Source: Rhea pennata (lineage: Eukaryota; Chordata; Aves; Rheiformes; Rheidae). Taken from it: 64,000 bases of DNA. Location of the stretch: positions 19,854,666-19,918,665 of the forward strand of contig NC_084663.1 of NCBI RefSeq assembly GCF_028389875.1, in the 5' to 3' direction. The position numbers were made by a program, and so were the translations under genes. Shown here one piece after another: positions 11,857-23,771 of the stretch (position 1 is the first letter of the stretch; each line of letters begins with the position of its first letter). The notes under the pieces are model-generated. The model had not been told where the DNA came from. It searched no databases and saw only the letters and a program-made list of their open reading frames with translations.

Positions 11857-11932
11857 GTTAAGAACCTATATGTTCTTAACTTATAGAACGTATAGAACCT
11901 ATAGGATTTATGTAGAACCTATAAGTTTTATA
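11857..11932. repeat. 9-bp hairpin followed by short TATAGAAC-type repeats
   Basis: GTTAAGAAC (11857-11865) and GTTCTTAAC (11872-11880) are perfect reverse complements around a 6-nt loop. Directly after them come several TATAGAAC/CCTATA-type units up to about 11932, partly inverted to each other. Confidence 0.8.
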
Positions 11933-12034
11933 GGTAACTGTGTTTTCTCAGGCAAAATTTCTGAAAGTCCTACCTTCAGAACTACCATTGCCTTTGTGGG
12001 AAGTTTGTGTAAGGAAGGTGAGATGCTCAGTTCC

Positions 12035-12142
12035 TCCTGCGTAGGGGTTACAGCGCTCTTCTGGGAGGTGGACTTCAATGTTCAGAGGCTTAAAGGGGAT
12101 TTGAACCAAGATCTCTATGGAAGAGCAGTCTAATTAGGCTTT
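12035..12142. repeat. Imperfect inverted repeat with tRNA-like halves
   Basis: The left half (12038-12080, with GGGGTTACAGCGCTCTTCTG) resembles the 5' half of a tRNA-derived element. The right half carries GGATTTGAACC at 12097-12107, the exact complement of an RNA polymerase III B box, followed by a region whose complement resembles the left half. A similar arrangement of facing tRNA-like sequences is, as I recall, found in an ancient amniote repeat family. The match here is weak and the family name uncertain. Confidence 0.4.
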
Positions 12143-12149
12143 TATATGA

Positions 12150-15100
12150 AAGATATGAATCATCAACAGTAATTGCGCTTGAAAAATGTGAACTGGTCAT
12201 GCGTAACAACAACCAAATGCAGGCACCTAAATCCGCCAGGAGACGGTTTCAGGATTTTAATCACTCTACACATCTGTGATCATGGTGCAGTCTATGAGTG
12301 GACTTAGTTTGTTATTTGAGGAACTGGCTACTGTCAACATTATACTATGATGCTAAATGCTTTCTATGCATTCAACAGAGGAACTTAGATGTCTTTTTTA
12401 GTGCTGTATATGTCATTCTTTTGCTACATACCTAAAAGTTAGTTCTGTCTATATTTCTTTGCCAGTTTAACACACAGTCCAAACAGTTTTGAAAAGCTTT
12501 GGATGGCTTTGAAATATTTATTTGCAGTTTTTATTTGTTTCTTTTGAACAAAAGGTGTATAAAAGGGAAAAATATTAGCACTGACTCTTTATTCTACAGC
12601 TACATAGTTTTACCTGACTGCATAGAATGATTAATGAGATGTGCTGTTTCGGTAATAGCTAAAGGGAGAAAAGAAAATCCTAGCAACACTCTATAATCAT
12701 AATGTTAAAAATATATATTTAAGAATAATAAATGTTGAATCAGAATACAAATGTTCTACTTTTCAGAGCTCATGACTACTGCTATAGTTGAAGGGAGCTG
12801 CACGTGCTCAGCAGTTCTGAAAGGCCACTTGTAAATAAAAGCATCCATCAAGATTTTAGAACAGATTTTAAGGGAATTCAGGTGCCTACAGAAGCAGATC
12901 AATAAATAATGCCTCAAGCAAAAAATCCTAAACAAGTTAGATGAATTATTCCCATTTAAATTAATTGAATTGCATTTAAGGGTGTTAGTACACTGTTTCT
13001 TATTCTTTATCATTCACATTGAATGCTGTCTGCCTTTTCACACTTTGTGCCTAAAAGTGATGATTTTTTTCCACAAAGGCATATTTAAAAATCAGCTCTG
13101 TAAAATGATCTTAGTGAAGATCTCCAGACAATGTCTTTTATGTAAGCATTTCTGCGGTTTGAGGATCAGAAGTCAGGTTTGTTACAGCAACAGACATTAT
13201 CAGATGAGTCACTGTGAGGGGAAGTGACATCAGAATGTAAAATTCAGATATTCATTGCAGGCTGAAAGAAACAGAAATGTTCTTGATGGCATGAGATTGC
13301 ACATAAACCTGAAATCTATGAAATACTAAAAAACACTGACTTTTCTTATCTGTGTCTAAACCTAGGTGAAGTGCGAACATCCTTTATTAGTTCAGTCTCT
13401 TCTCTGTTATTATAATCAAAATCACAATTTCCTGTGCTACAAGCATAAGCTGGTGTTCTTGCAATTTAATTTTGCAGTTAAGAAACTGAATAGAGAATAG
13501 AATAAGGTAATAAATTCTGCATATCAGCAAGGTGCAGATGGAAATGCAAGATGTGTTAATTCCCTGTCTACGAACGAAGCTGGCTGTTCTGCTTCTGTAT
13601 TCCTTTGATCTCCTTGGAACTACACTGTGGGAAAACTGTTTTAAGCCAGGTCTCTTGCGATGCAATGAAAGACACAGCTGCAACTGGTTAGGGTGAAATG
13701 TGTTTGAAAAGGCACTCAAGGAATCTTATTTCAGATGAAAAAAAGAAAACTCCACTCTTAAGACAGAAATACGTAATCTATTCATTTCCTGCCATTCTTA
13801 TAGACTTTTCCTATTCTTCTGGCTAACCTCTTGTCCTGAGAGCAGCAAGTACAATTCAGTTGAAAAAGATTTTCTTTTTCTGACTTCCCCTACTGTGACT
13901 GGTAACTTTATTCCAAGCCACCAGTCTTGCAGGTACAGGTGCAACATCACTAAGAGAACTGCATTACTCTAACCCTTCCTCTAAGGTCTACTGATGAGTA
14001 CCCCTGCCAAATATAAATCTCTAACAACTAAAATTATCCTAGGTAATTCCTTAAATTGAAGATACATTTACTTTCCTTTGAGACTTTTTTTTTAAATAAT
14101 ACTAAAATATTTTTTCACTGTCTTCATGGATTACTGCAACTAGTTTTCTCTCTTGGCTATGTGAGGGTAGATGTTTGGAAAATCTCAAGAGCAGATGGTC
14201 TGTTTTGCTTACAGATCCCTTGTAAATAAATGCTATCACAAGTTAAGTAATCTGAATAATACACTTAATCATTATTATTTTGTACCTGACTAATCATTTA
14301 TACCATTCATATTATTTAACTTAATCCTATTTATCTTTCCTGCTCTGTTCTTTAGTGGAGCTCTCAGCTGACTTTTCAGTTCCTTCAGAAATAAAAGCAA
14401 AACAACACATCTGCCTTTGTTATCCAATTTATATCATAATCATCTTCTGGAATAGGAATCCACTTTACTTCAGTGCTTAAGAGCAGCAGATTAACAGAAT
14501 TTGTACGTAGTTTCTCCTGCTCAGCTCAGGAGCTCCCTTCTGTGCCTGGTCTATAAGGGTGAGGGTGCACGAGCCAAGGATCATAATAAATAAAGGGATC
14601 TTTCTACAACAGTAATATTTAAACAAATGTAGCTTCTGTTTCAGAACACACATTTGGGGCAAATGTCTAGGAGAAAGAAACAACAAGTTATCTGAGAATT
14701 AGATTTAAAAAAAGATATTTCAGAGCTGAAGAGAACATTACTAATTTATCTGGAGCAACAGCAACCACATTAGAAAGATTCCAAGGAACAGCCTGCAAAT
14801 AGTTACCTCAATAAGACTACAAGGGAAAATTAAACTCTGATCAAGGCATCTGCAGGGAAATGCATATTTATCTTCAAGAAAGTTGTTTTGTGCCTTTCAG
14901 GTCTTTGGGGAAAAATCTGGAAAATACTATCTTAACTGTTTCTGTTTTAGCACTTAAAAGAAATGGTTCCTAAATATGGCTCTACTATAAGAGGATGATA
15001 AAGAGGAAGAATTCTAGATTGTTCAGCAGCTGTCAGTATCTGAAAGGGATATCAAAGGATATGAAATCCCTTGAGGATTTGTCATCCAAACTGCTGTTTA

Positions 15101-15190
15101 ACAGGTTAATGGTGCATTATTCACAAAAGTGCTGCATCCTTTGCTCACTTGTTTGTGATATTTTGGCAATCAAAACTTCCAAAATAAACT
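12150..15190. other. AT-rich unique DNA without recognised genes
   Basis: No gene, RNA or transposon could be supported. Short frames at 13387-13719 (-) and 12756-13013 (-) have no domain, no start context and no recognisable relatives. Confidence 0.5.
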
Positions 15191-15194
15191 CTGT

Positions 15195-15528
15195 GGAATG
15201 TGTACAAGTACCTGAAGGGAGGGTGTCAAGGGGACAGGGACAAACTCTTTTCAGTTGTCCCATGTGACAGGACAAGAGGCAATGGGCAGAAATTGAAGTA
15301 CAGGAAGTTCCGCCTGAACGTGAGGGGGAATTTCTTCCCTGTGAGAGTGACAGAGCACGGGACCAGGTTGCCCAGAGAGGTTGTGGAGTCTCCTTCTCTG
15401 GAGATCTTCAAGGCCCACCTGGATGCAACCCAGTCTACCATGCTCTAGGTGCCTCTGCTTGAGCAGGGAGGTTGGACTAGATGCTCTCCAGAGGTCCCTT
15501 CCAACCTTACTGATTCTGTGATTCTATT
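15195..15528 (+). mobile_element. Young-subfamily CR1 3' fragment
   Basis: 5'-truncated CR1 carrying the last 80 or so codons of ORF2 in one unbroken frame (about 15203-15448) and a complete 3' end. The peptide has [30 protein letters not shown] and [15 protein letters not shown], closing with STML and a TAG stop at 15446-15448. The 3' region holds the hairpin (GAGGTTGGACTAGATG...CTTCCAACCTT) and the ATTCTGTGATTCTATTG octamer-type tail. It shares its diagnostic residues with the copies at 23.3, 29.0, 34.9 and 48.4 kb. ORF2 encodes the reverse transcriptase/endonuclease; only the region behind the catalytic domain is left here. Confidence 0.95.
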
Positions 15529-15716
15529 GTAGTAGATGCTTAACTCTTTTGTGTTCTGCACCTTGATTCTTTGGATATCAGTCATTGCTGTGTACTTTAT
15601 CAGCAAAGCTGAGTGGTGTAGCTCAAGCTTTGCAACGGTCAGCATTATAAGCCTGAAAAATCTCTTGGATTTCTGCCTCTATATACACATCATAGGCGCA
15701 GGAAACCTGCTGATTC

Positions 15717-17490
15717 AGAGAATCATAGAATTGTTGAGGTTGGAAGGGACCTCTGATAATCATCTAATCAAACCCCACTGCTCAAGCAGGGTCAGTTATA
15801 GCAGGTTTCTGCAGACTGTATCCAGTTGTATTTTGAATATCTCCAAGGATGGAGACTTCACAACCTCTCTGAACAACCTTTTCCAATATTCATCCAATTT
15901 CACAGTGAAGAATTGTTTTCTTGTTTTCTGGTGGAATTTCCTGTGTTTCAGTTTGTGCCCACTGCTTCTCATCCTGTCACTGGCTACCACTTAGAAGAGT
16001 CTAGCCCCATCTTCCTTATGCCATTTCATTACATATTTGTAATTATTGATAAGATTCCGCAAGCCTTCTCTTCTTCAAGTTAAACAGTTCCAGCCCTCTC
16101 AGCCTCTCTTCATGAGAGATTTTCCAGGCCCTTAATCATCTTTGTGTCTGTTCACTGGACTCGTTCCAGTAGCTCCATGTCTTTCTTGCACTACAGAGCC
16201 CAGAACTGGACACAGCACTCCAGGTGTGTCCAAATACTAGGGCTGAGCAGAGGGAAAGGCTCACCTCCCCTGACTTGCTGGCAACACTCTTCTCAGGATA
16301 CCATTTGCCATCTTTGCATGAGGGAGCATTGCTGGCTTATGTTCATCCTATAGCTCACCAGGACCTCCAGGATCTTCTCTGAAAAGCTGCTCTCCAGCTG
16401 ATCGGCCTCCAGCCTGTATTGGTGCATGGGGTTATTCCTTCCCATGTGAGGACTTTACACTTCCCTTTGTTGAACTTCCTGAGGTTCCTCTCTGTGCATC
16501 TCTCCAGCCTGTCAAGATCACTCTGAATGGCAGCGCAACCATCTGGTATACCACCCACTTCTCCCAGTTCTGTATTATCTGCAAATTGGTTAAGGATGCC
16601 CCATCATCCAGGTCATTAATGAATGTGCTAAACAGTATTGATATGTAAGGAGTATCAACCCCTGGTGGACACTACCAGTGACTGACCTCTGGCTGGACTT
16701 TATGCAGCTGATCAAATCCCCCTGAATCCAGAAAGTCAGCCACTTTTCAGTCCACCTCACCAACCATTAATCTAGCCTGTACTTCCTCAGCTTGACAATG
16801 AGGATGTTATGGGAGTCAGTATCAAAAGCCTTACTAAAGCTGAGATAAACCACATTAACTGCTCTTTCCTCATCCACTATGACAGTCATTTTGTTATAAA
16901 AGTTTGGTCAAGCATTACTGCCCCCTTGTAAATTCATGTTCACTACTCCCAGTCACCTTGTTGTCCTTCACATGTCTGGAAATGGCATCTAGGAGAAGTT
17001 GTTCTGTCATCTACTTCCCTGGGACTGAGATGAGGTTGACCAGCCTGCAGTTCCATGTATCCTCTTTCTTACCCTTCTTAAAGATAAAGGTGACACTAGA
17101 TTTCTTCCTCAGGAAGTCCTCAGGAACTTCTCTTGCTCAGCATGACCTTTCAAAATTGAGTGACCTCTCAATTTAATTCAACTCCCTTTGCACCTCATCA
17201 GGCCCTATGGACTTGTCTACGTGAAGCTTGTTTAAGGATTCCCTACCCTGATCTTTTTCTACTAAGGGTAGGTCTTCATTGCTTCAAACTTACACCCTGA
17301 TCTGAGAGGCTTGGGATTCCTGAAGGTCAGCCTTACCAATAAAGACTGAAGCAAACATTTCTGAATCCTTTGTCATCAGGGTCTCTGCCTCATTTAGTAT
17401 TTTTATTCAAAAATACTGGCTATCTTTAATAGTTGCTTCTGTTTGGTCTTGGTGTGTGTATCTCAGATATATTTCTGGGGCTGTTAAGTA
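15717..17490 (-). mobile_element. Old CR1, 1.8 kb, with reverse transcriptase remnants
   Basis: The longest mobile element in the window, on the minus strand. Its 3' end (at 15717) starts with the complement of the octamer tail and hairpin. It then runs through the ORF2 C-terminus ([21 protein letters not shown] at 15796-15990) and the block NLRKFNKGKCKVLTWEG (within 16355-16558). The polymerase site at 16574-16585 reads F-A-D-N instead of the catalytic F-A-D-D. Further upstream RT sequence continues up to about 17490, where similarity is lost. Many stops and indels show it is dead, and divergence is much higher than in the young subfamily. The upper limit is approximate. Confidence 0.9.
16355..16585 (-). 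pseudogene. CR1 ORF2 reverse transcriptase core fragment
   Basis: This piece of the dead element holds the palm motif region. On the minus strand 16585-16574 encodes F-A-D-N; the second Asp of the metal-binding pair is replaced by Asn. It is followed after a short gap by GGIPDGCAAIQSDLDRLERC and NLRKFNKGKCKVL, which are typical of the region behind the palm motif in CR1 polymerase. The frame is open for 67 codons and then breaks by indels. Confidence 0.8.
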
Positions 17491-18520
17491 AGAAATTCAG
17501 AACCTTTTGACAAATATAACCTTGCAGTGATTTTTTTTTTTCTTTAAAATCATGAAGGACAATTTTATTAAACAAAAAGAACTAAATGTTGTCTTTTCGT
17601 ATAGGTATTGTGATACAGCCTTTAACTACATGACTGTGTGGGTTTTTTTGTTGTTTTTATTCATTTATTTATTTATTTTTAACATAAAACCACTTCCTCA
17701 ATCAATGCATAGGATGAATGTTGCTTTCTTCATGGGTCACAACTAATCAATGTCATTTTTTATCTTCTTAATTAAATATGTGGCTTCTTGCTGTATTTAC
17801 AGCACAAGGTCTGAGTCTTTCATTGAATAAAAATAATACCTTTCCCTACTGCACTTTAGTAGCAGTATTATTACCATATCTCAAGATAATAGACTATTCT
17901 GTTTTTCACATGACTCATGAAGGCAAGCAGTTTTGATGTCACCATTTACAGATATAAAATTAAAAAAAGAAGGTTAAGGCCCAAATTGTTGAAAGTATCC
18001 ATTAAGTTTCCATTTTCATTTTTTCCCATTTTCCCAGATGTCTGATTCTTCAGAGTATTTATAACTTTTAGCTCATATTAGGACTCACTTTAGACAGAGG
18101 AATGAGGTTTTAGCGTATCTCAAGTATAACAAAATGAGTATGCGGAAGGATGAGGAAGTTGCTGCTACAGAGTGTCAGTGACACATTACAGAAAAGCAGT
18201 TTTTGAAATTGCATTTTTTTTCAGTATATTTGCATGCCTACCTTGTAGATCATGTCTTTATGTTATTCCCTGTCTCATTTATTATTGGAAGATAGCTTTC
18301 CAGTTTTTTAATAAGCAAGGTAAAAATATATATTTTTTAAACCAACAGAATAGTTTTCATTTCTTACAGGAATGAAATTTCATTAAAATTTTAAAGTTTT
18401 ATGGTAACATGAAAATTTTAAAATGAAAACTCAGTGCAAATTGTTTTGATTTTCTCATTTTATTTTAATTTTTTTTTCTAATACAAACATTTATGTAACT
18501 TTCATGTAATAATATATTAC
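17490..18520. other. AT-rich unique DNA
   Basis: No gene recognised. It holds a T-run around 17529-17540 and an ATTT-type repeat at about 17661-17680. Nothing else stands out. Confidence 0.5.
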
Positions 18521-18522
18521 AT

Positions 18523-19290
18523 CTAACCTCATGAAGTTCAACAAATGGAAGTCCTTCTCCTAGAGACAAATAACTCCATGCATCAGTACAGGCTGAGGGC
18601 TGACCTTCTGGAAAGCAGCTCCGCAGAGAAGGATCTGGGGGTTTGGTGGACAACAGTTGACCATGAGCCAGCAATGTGCCCTTGTGGCCAAGAAGGCCAA
18701 TGGTATCCTGGGGTGCCTTAGGAAGAGTGTTGCCAGCAGGTCAAGGGAAGTGATCCTGCCCCTCTACTCAGCCCTGGGGAGGCCTCATCTCGAGTACTGT
18801 GTCCAGTTCTGGGCTCCCCAGGACAACAGAGACATGGAGCTACTGGAGAGAGTCCAGCACAGAGCTATGAAGATGATTAGAGGATTGGAGCATCTCTCCT
18901 TTGGAGAAAGGCTGAGAACGCTAGAACTGTTTAACATGGAGGAGAGAAGACAGAGGGGATCTTGTTAATGTGCGTAAGTACCTGAAAGGAGGTGTCAAGT
19001 AGATGGAGCCTGCTTCTTTTCAGTAATGCCCAGTAGCAGGGCAAGAGGCAACGAACACAAACTGAAACACAAGAAATTCCACATAAACATGAAAAAAAAC
19101 CTCTTTACTGTAAGGGTAACAGAGCATTGGCACATATTGCCCAGAGAGGTTGTAGAGTTTCCTTCCTTGGAGATATTCCAAAGAGATCTGGACATAATCT
19201 TTGAGAGCATGCTCTAGGTGACCCTGCTTGAGCAGGAGGGCTGGACTAAATGATCCCCAGAGGTCCCTTCCAACCACAACCATTCTATGA
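18523..19290 (+). mobile_element. CR1 3' fragment, intermediate age
   Basis: 5'-truncated at the NLMKFNK codons and complete at the 3' end. It runs from the region after the RT palm motif through the C-terminal domain to the stop at 19215-19217, then the hairpin region and a CATTCTATGATTT end. A 103-codon frame (18657-18968) reads [17 protein letters not shown], then [11 protein letters not shown] and [13 protein letters not shown]. The next frame begins at about 19026 and ends in ESML. A small indel near 18960-19020 separates them. Substitutions distinguish it from the young subfamily. Confidence 0.95.
18657..19217 (+). pseudogene. CR1 ORF2 C-terminal domain, frameshifted
   Basis: This is the part of CR1 ORF2 behind the polymerase palm: [44 protein letters not shown] and [14 protein letters not shown] in the first frame (to 18968), then RARGNEHKLKHKKFH and REVVEFPSLEIFQ in a second frame (19026-19217). 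The first frame stops within the KYLKGG region because of a short deletion and stop. No catalytic residues lie in this part; its known role in CR1 is poorly defined. Confidence 0.85.
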
Positions 19291-20149
19291 TTTAATATTA
19301 TGTTTCAGAATAAACATTTAGTGTAAAATTTAGGTAATAGTTAATATTTTTAAGAATTCTTGTTGGTGAGAAGTTGTAGTGGAAATTAATAGAGTATTCC
19401 AATTTCAAAGATCCAAATTTAAGACAGAAAATCAAAACTTTCTACAGAATGATGATTATAGTCCAAATTTATTCAAAGCATGTTTTCTGAATTCCTTAGA
19501 AAATAAGTCCTTTGAAGACCAAGATTAATGCATCCATTGAACATCATTTACCAGAAAATATTATATGAATAAGAAATAGACAGAAAGTACTACTATGTGA
19601 TCACATAAGATTTTATATTATAACATCTCTGACATTTTCTGAAGCATATTTCTGACCATTCTGAAAATGTTAGCAAGTCTAAATTTTAACTTTTATGTCA
19701 AATTTAACACTTTGCTTCTGCTAATAGAGGGACTGAATATAAGAATGTTCAAATTCATAACACACATCCATACCACTTGACTCAACAGATAGAAGTTGTT
19801 ACTCGACCAATCTTTGAAGGAGAGTTAAAAAAAAAAAAAATTCCCCTCTCAGTCAAGAGTTATTTCCACACTGGAGAAGAATTAGGAGGTTACACAATCC
19901 TGACTGGAGTACAGGTACCTCAGAAGAACATTTCTAAAGCAGTATGAGCTGTAAGCTATGCTCTTTCTAATCACTTCTTCATCTGCTGTAGCTGCCTTAC
20001 GACACAAACCCTCTTATAAATCTAGCAAGTTCCCCTCTCAAAGTAGTATGTTGTTTATCCGTCCTCTCCCTAAAGTCTGTTTCAGAACTTTAATACTCTA
20101 TCTAAATGTATTCAAGTCCATCCATAATGATCACATATAAACTTTTCCT

Positions 20150-21010
20150 GAACCAGGATGATTTATAGTTCTTCTCTCCTCTCCGTGTTTTCCTGTTTTG
20201 ATAAAATCATAACAATCATGTCTTCTCCTATCCTTTTTTTTCTATTTAAAATTCAAATTCTTTTGCCTCCCGAAACTCCAGCTTTCCATTATGCTGTTTG
20301 TAAAGAATGTTTCACTTTTAGTTTGTCCCTTTTAAATGTGAATACCCACAACTGAACACAGTATTCCAGAGGAAGTTTTACTAACATCATGTTCAATGAC
20401 AAAAACATCTTCCAATATCTGTAAAATTACCATATCTGGTGTATTTTGAGATTTTTTTTTTTTTTTTCACAGCTTGATCCTTTGGCACCTGATATTTAGT
20501 GTGTGACCAATTAAAATATTAAGATTTCCAAAGTCCTCTTCAGTCTGTAAGCTCAAATGACAAGTTTTGGAGACTAATAAATATCCTAAATTTATGACTT
20601 CATGTTACTTGAGTCACCTTATTTCTATAGACCTCAGAGTGGTCGTAGTTTTCCTTTAAGATATGCCAGGTCTTCTACAGATAAAATCTCCAACTTTTTC
20701 TTATCAATTTCAGTACATTTATCTATTCACTTGAAATATGATGATTTTTATTTTGTTAAGAAAATGATTTGTTCTTAACAATTTTTCTAAACTTCTTTTG
20801 TGAATAAGGTCAGACTGAAAAGCCTATAGCCTGGATACATTTCCAATTATTAAATTTAGGTATTATATTAGTCATTCTCTTTTTATATGATATCATTTCT
20901 GACATGTTTTGTTTTATTAAGAACACATTACTAGGACAGCAACTCCATTAGCTGTTTCAGAAGTCTGGGACAGAAGTTATTCAAATCTCTTTCTATTCCC
21001 CGCCCCATCC
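20150..21010 (-). mobile_element. Very old CR1/L3-like LINE relic
   Basis: On the minus strand the sequence resembles the 3' half of ancient CR1/L3-type elements. The stretch 20335-20400 (complement of ACTGAACACAGTATTCCAGA) corresponds to the strongly conserved Q-W-W/W-A-P-type region upstream of the C-terminal domain. The stretch 20815-21000 corresponds to the RT segment around the conserved FKKG motif. A T-run at 20453-20468 interrupts it. No frame is left open. Ends are approximate and identification rests on local similarity only. Confidence 0.55.
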
Positions 21011-21029
21011 AATAGAAATATAGAACTTG

Positions 21030-22780
21030 AATATTTCTTTCACTACAGTAGAGTCTTGCTTCCATTTCATTTTCCTATTTTCATGTCCATGATTTACCTT
21101 TTCTCTTTCACATAGGTCAACCTTATGTTTACAGAATGCTAAGATAAAATGTTCTTTTTAATTCTAGCACCTTGTGTAGATTAAGATCTTGTTTATTTTC
21201 ACTCATCCCATCTTTATCCCTTATGTACCTGTCCCATAACTCTCTAGTTTCTCTCCAATCCTTGCAAACTCATATACACCCCATGTTCCTCCACTCCACA
21301 TCCATTTACCTCATATTTCTTACAGTATTTTCATGTCTGTTTTCTTATTGCTCAGTTCTCTGCCTCTATTTGCTTAGCCTGCCCTAACTCCATTAGATAT
21401 ATGGAACAAACAACATAGGTATATACAGAAACAAGATATCTTTTATTTCATTACAAAACTACATTATTCATGAAAATATAAATTCCTGTATATTTTTCTT
21501 TTTTTTTTTTTTTTTTTTTTTTAATATGCTGTAGTATACTGACTTTCCATTGGTTTAATTTCTCTGAAGTCATGGAAGTCTTATTTAATTATTTAATGAA
21601 GAATTGGCATGAAAAATACATATTATTTATATTATTATAAATAATATACATTTTATACAGCTTGCTTACAATAAGTATGAGCAAGTACTTGAAGTTAAAT
21701 TAACCAAATAATAGGGTTTTGTAAGTATGCTTTCTTCAAAAGATGAAATCATACAGTTTGGAGCTATTTCAGATTTTACAAACTGAATTTCTATATATAT
21801 AATGAATTATCAAATTCAGGTGGTTACTAGAAAATTAAGAGTAGAATTTGACCTTAATTTAAGAATCCTAAGAGCTCCTAAGAGTTTATTACAGAAACGT
21901 GTGATATTCTTTTCAGTATATGTGGCCATGACTCAGCATGGATTCTAATCTAGTGGGATATTTAACATTTATGTTAGCATTGTTCAAATCTCTATGATTT
22001 AATTTGTGTTTAAAGTAGAGATTCACCTTTGTTTCTCAGTCATGACATTAGTTAGAAACAAAATATCCTTCCTTTGTATGCACACCTGTCGCAGAGTCAG
22101 AGTGGATGAAACAGGCAAAAGGAGGAGAAAGGAAGAATGATTCTACACAAGGGAAAAAAACATTCCTTCAACTGTTGAAAGCAGTCTTTACTTCATATAA
22201 GTTTTATTCTGAGTTAATAAGTTGAACATTTAAAATTCTTCATAATGTGTTAGCATGTGAGTTAAGGAGAAAAGATCAGAATAAAGCATAATTTCTAGTA
22301 TGAAGAAAACAGAGCTAAAATGAATCTATGAATTTATGTAATACTTAAAACCTATATAAGCTCTTCACAACAGTAAATTTCACCCTCCACAAATCTGGTA
22401 CTTTATTACTGAAATAGAATGGAATACAGTAGGTTTATACTTTACTGAATAATAATTCCATATTTTGGTAGCATTTATCTTTAAAAGCAACTAATTTTTT
22501 GGATGACCCTTCAGACATACTAGAGACATACTGAATATAACATTCAGTTATATTTCCCTCCTTAGATAAAAAGAAAAAGAAATAAAAACAATAAAAAAAA
22601 CACTTGATTTTAAAATCATACAAGTATCAGAATCTGGTTATCCAAAGCATACACAGAGTGATGTGTTGCTATTTTACTCTGATGAGGTTGAATGAGAGCT
22701 AGATGGTCAATAATCAGGAAAAGAAGCGTGTATTATTAAAAAGAAAAATAGCCACTGATCATGAATGGGGTAGATCTAGT
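21030..22780. other. Unique DNA with a T24 run
   Basis: No gene recognised. 21170-21390 is pyrimidine-rich on the plus strand; a 24-nt T-run lies at 21499-21522. Confidence 0.5.
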
Positions 22781-22786
22781 CAAGTG

Positions 22787-22880
22787 AAAAAAAAAAAAAA
22801 AAAAAGAGGAGAGGAGAGGGGAAGGGAGGATAGGGGAGGAGAGGAGAGGAAAAGAGAGAGGAGAAGAAGAGAGGAGACAG
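22787..22880. repeat. A19 run joined to a (GAGAGG)-type purine tract
   Basis: Nineteen A (22787-22805) followed by about 75 bp of almost pure G/A (GAGG, GGGGAAGGGAGG and so on). It opens long artefactual Glu/Arg-rich or Leu/Ser-rich frames on both strands. Confidence 0.95.
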
Positions 22881-23265
22881 GTAAGTAGAGAAGACACAGA
22901 AGTATTTCAATATACAAGTTTAAAAATATACATAATGTAATATATGTAAGTAAAAGAAAGGAAATTATTTCCACAACTATTAATGGAAAATTGACAAATT
23001 TTCTCCAAAAAAGTCTAAGATTTGTGAACAAAGCACATATTATCAAGAACAGGGGTTGGAAGGAATGTCCTGTAGTTTGTATATCTGCGAGTAATGACAA
23101 GCCTGGGCCCTATTTCTATGGTGGGAATTAATTTTGTTATATTCTTCATTAAAAATAATGAAGAGTGAAAAAAGAAAACCAGAATTAGCTCATTTATATT
23201 TCTCATTCTCTTCACTAAAAGTAAGAGCTACTTTGGAAAAGCAAGGAAATCTAAGGTTTCTTGGA

Positions 23266-23771
23266 TTCCAGTTCTGGGCTCCCCAGTATAAGAGAGACAT
23301 GGAGCTACTGGAGAGAGTCCAGCGTAGGGCTACAAAGATGATCAGAGGGCTGGAGCACCTGCCCTAGGAGGAACGGCTGCGAGAGCTGGGCCTCTTCAGC
23401 CTGGGGAAGAGAAGACTGAAGGGGGATCTGATCAATGTGTCTAAATACCTGAAGGGAGGGTGTCAAGGGGACGGGGACAAACTCTTTTCAGTTGTCCCAT
23501 GTGACAGGACTAGAGGCAATGGGCAGAAATTGAAGCACAGGAAGTTCCGCCTGAACGTGAGGGGGAATTTCTTCCCTGTGAGAGTGACGGAGCCCTGGAC
23601 CAGGTTGCCCAGAGAGGTTGTGGAGTCTCCTTCTCTGGAGATCTTCAAGGCCCGCCTAGATGCAACCCTGTCTACCATGCTCTAGGTGCCCTTGCTTGAG
23701 CAGTGAGTTTGGACTAGATGATCTCCAGAGGTCCCTTCCAACTTTACCGATTCTGTGATTCTATGATTCTT
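23266..23771 (+). mobile_element. Young-subfamily CR1 3' fragment, best preserved copy
   Basis: 5'-truncated CR1 with about 140 ORF2 codons in a single frame from 23266 to the natural stop at 23683-23685, broken only by TAG at 23365-23367. The 48.4-kb copy has TAT (Tyr) there, so this is a nonsense change in a frame free of indels. Peptides in order: [62 protein letters not shown]. The 3' end has the hairpin and ATTCTGTGATTCTATGATTC. Confidence 0.97.

Noticed and set aside
15536..15994. 152-codon plus-strand frame
   Set aside because: Its second half is antisense to the old CR1 at 15717-17490; the first half is the unique spacer.
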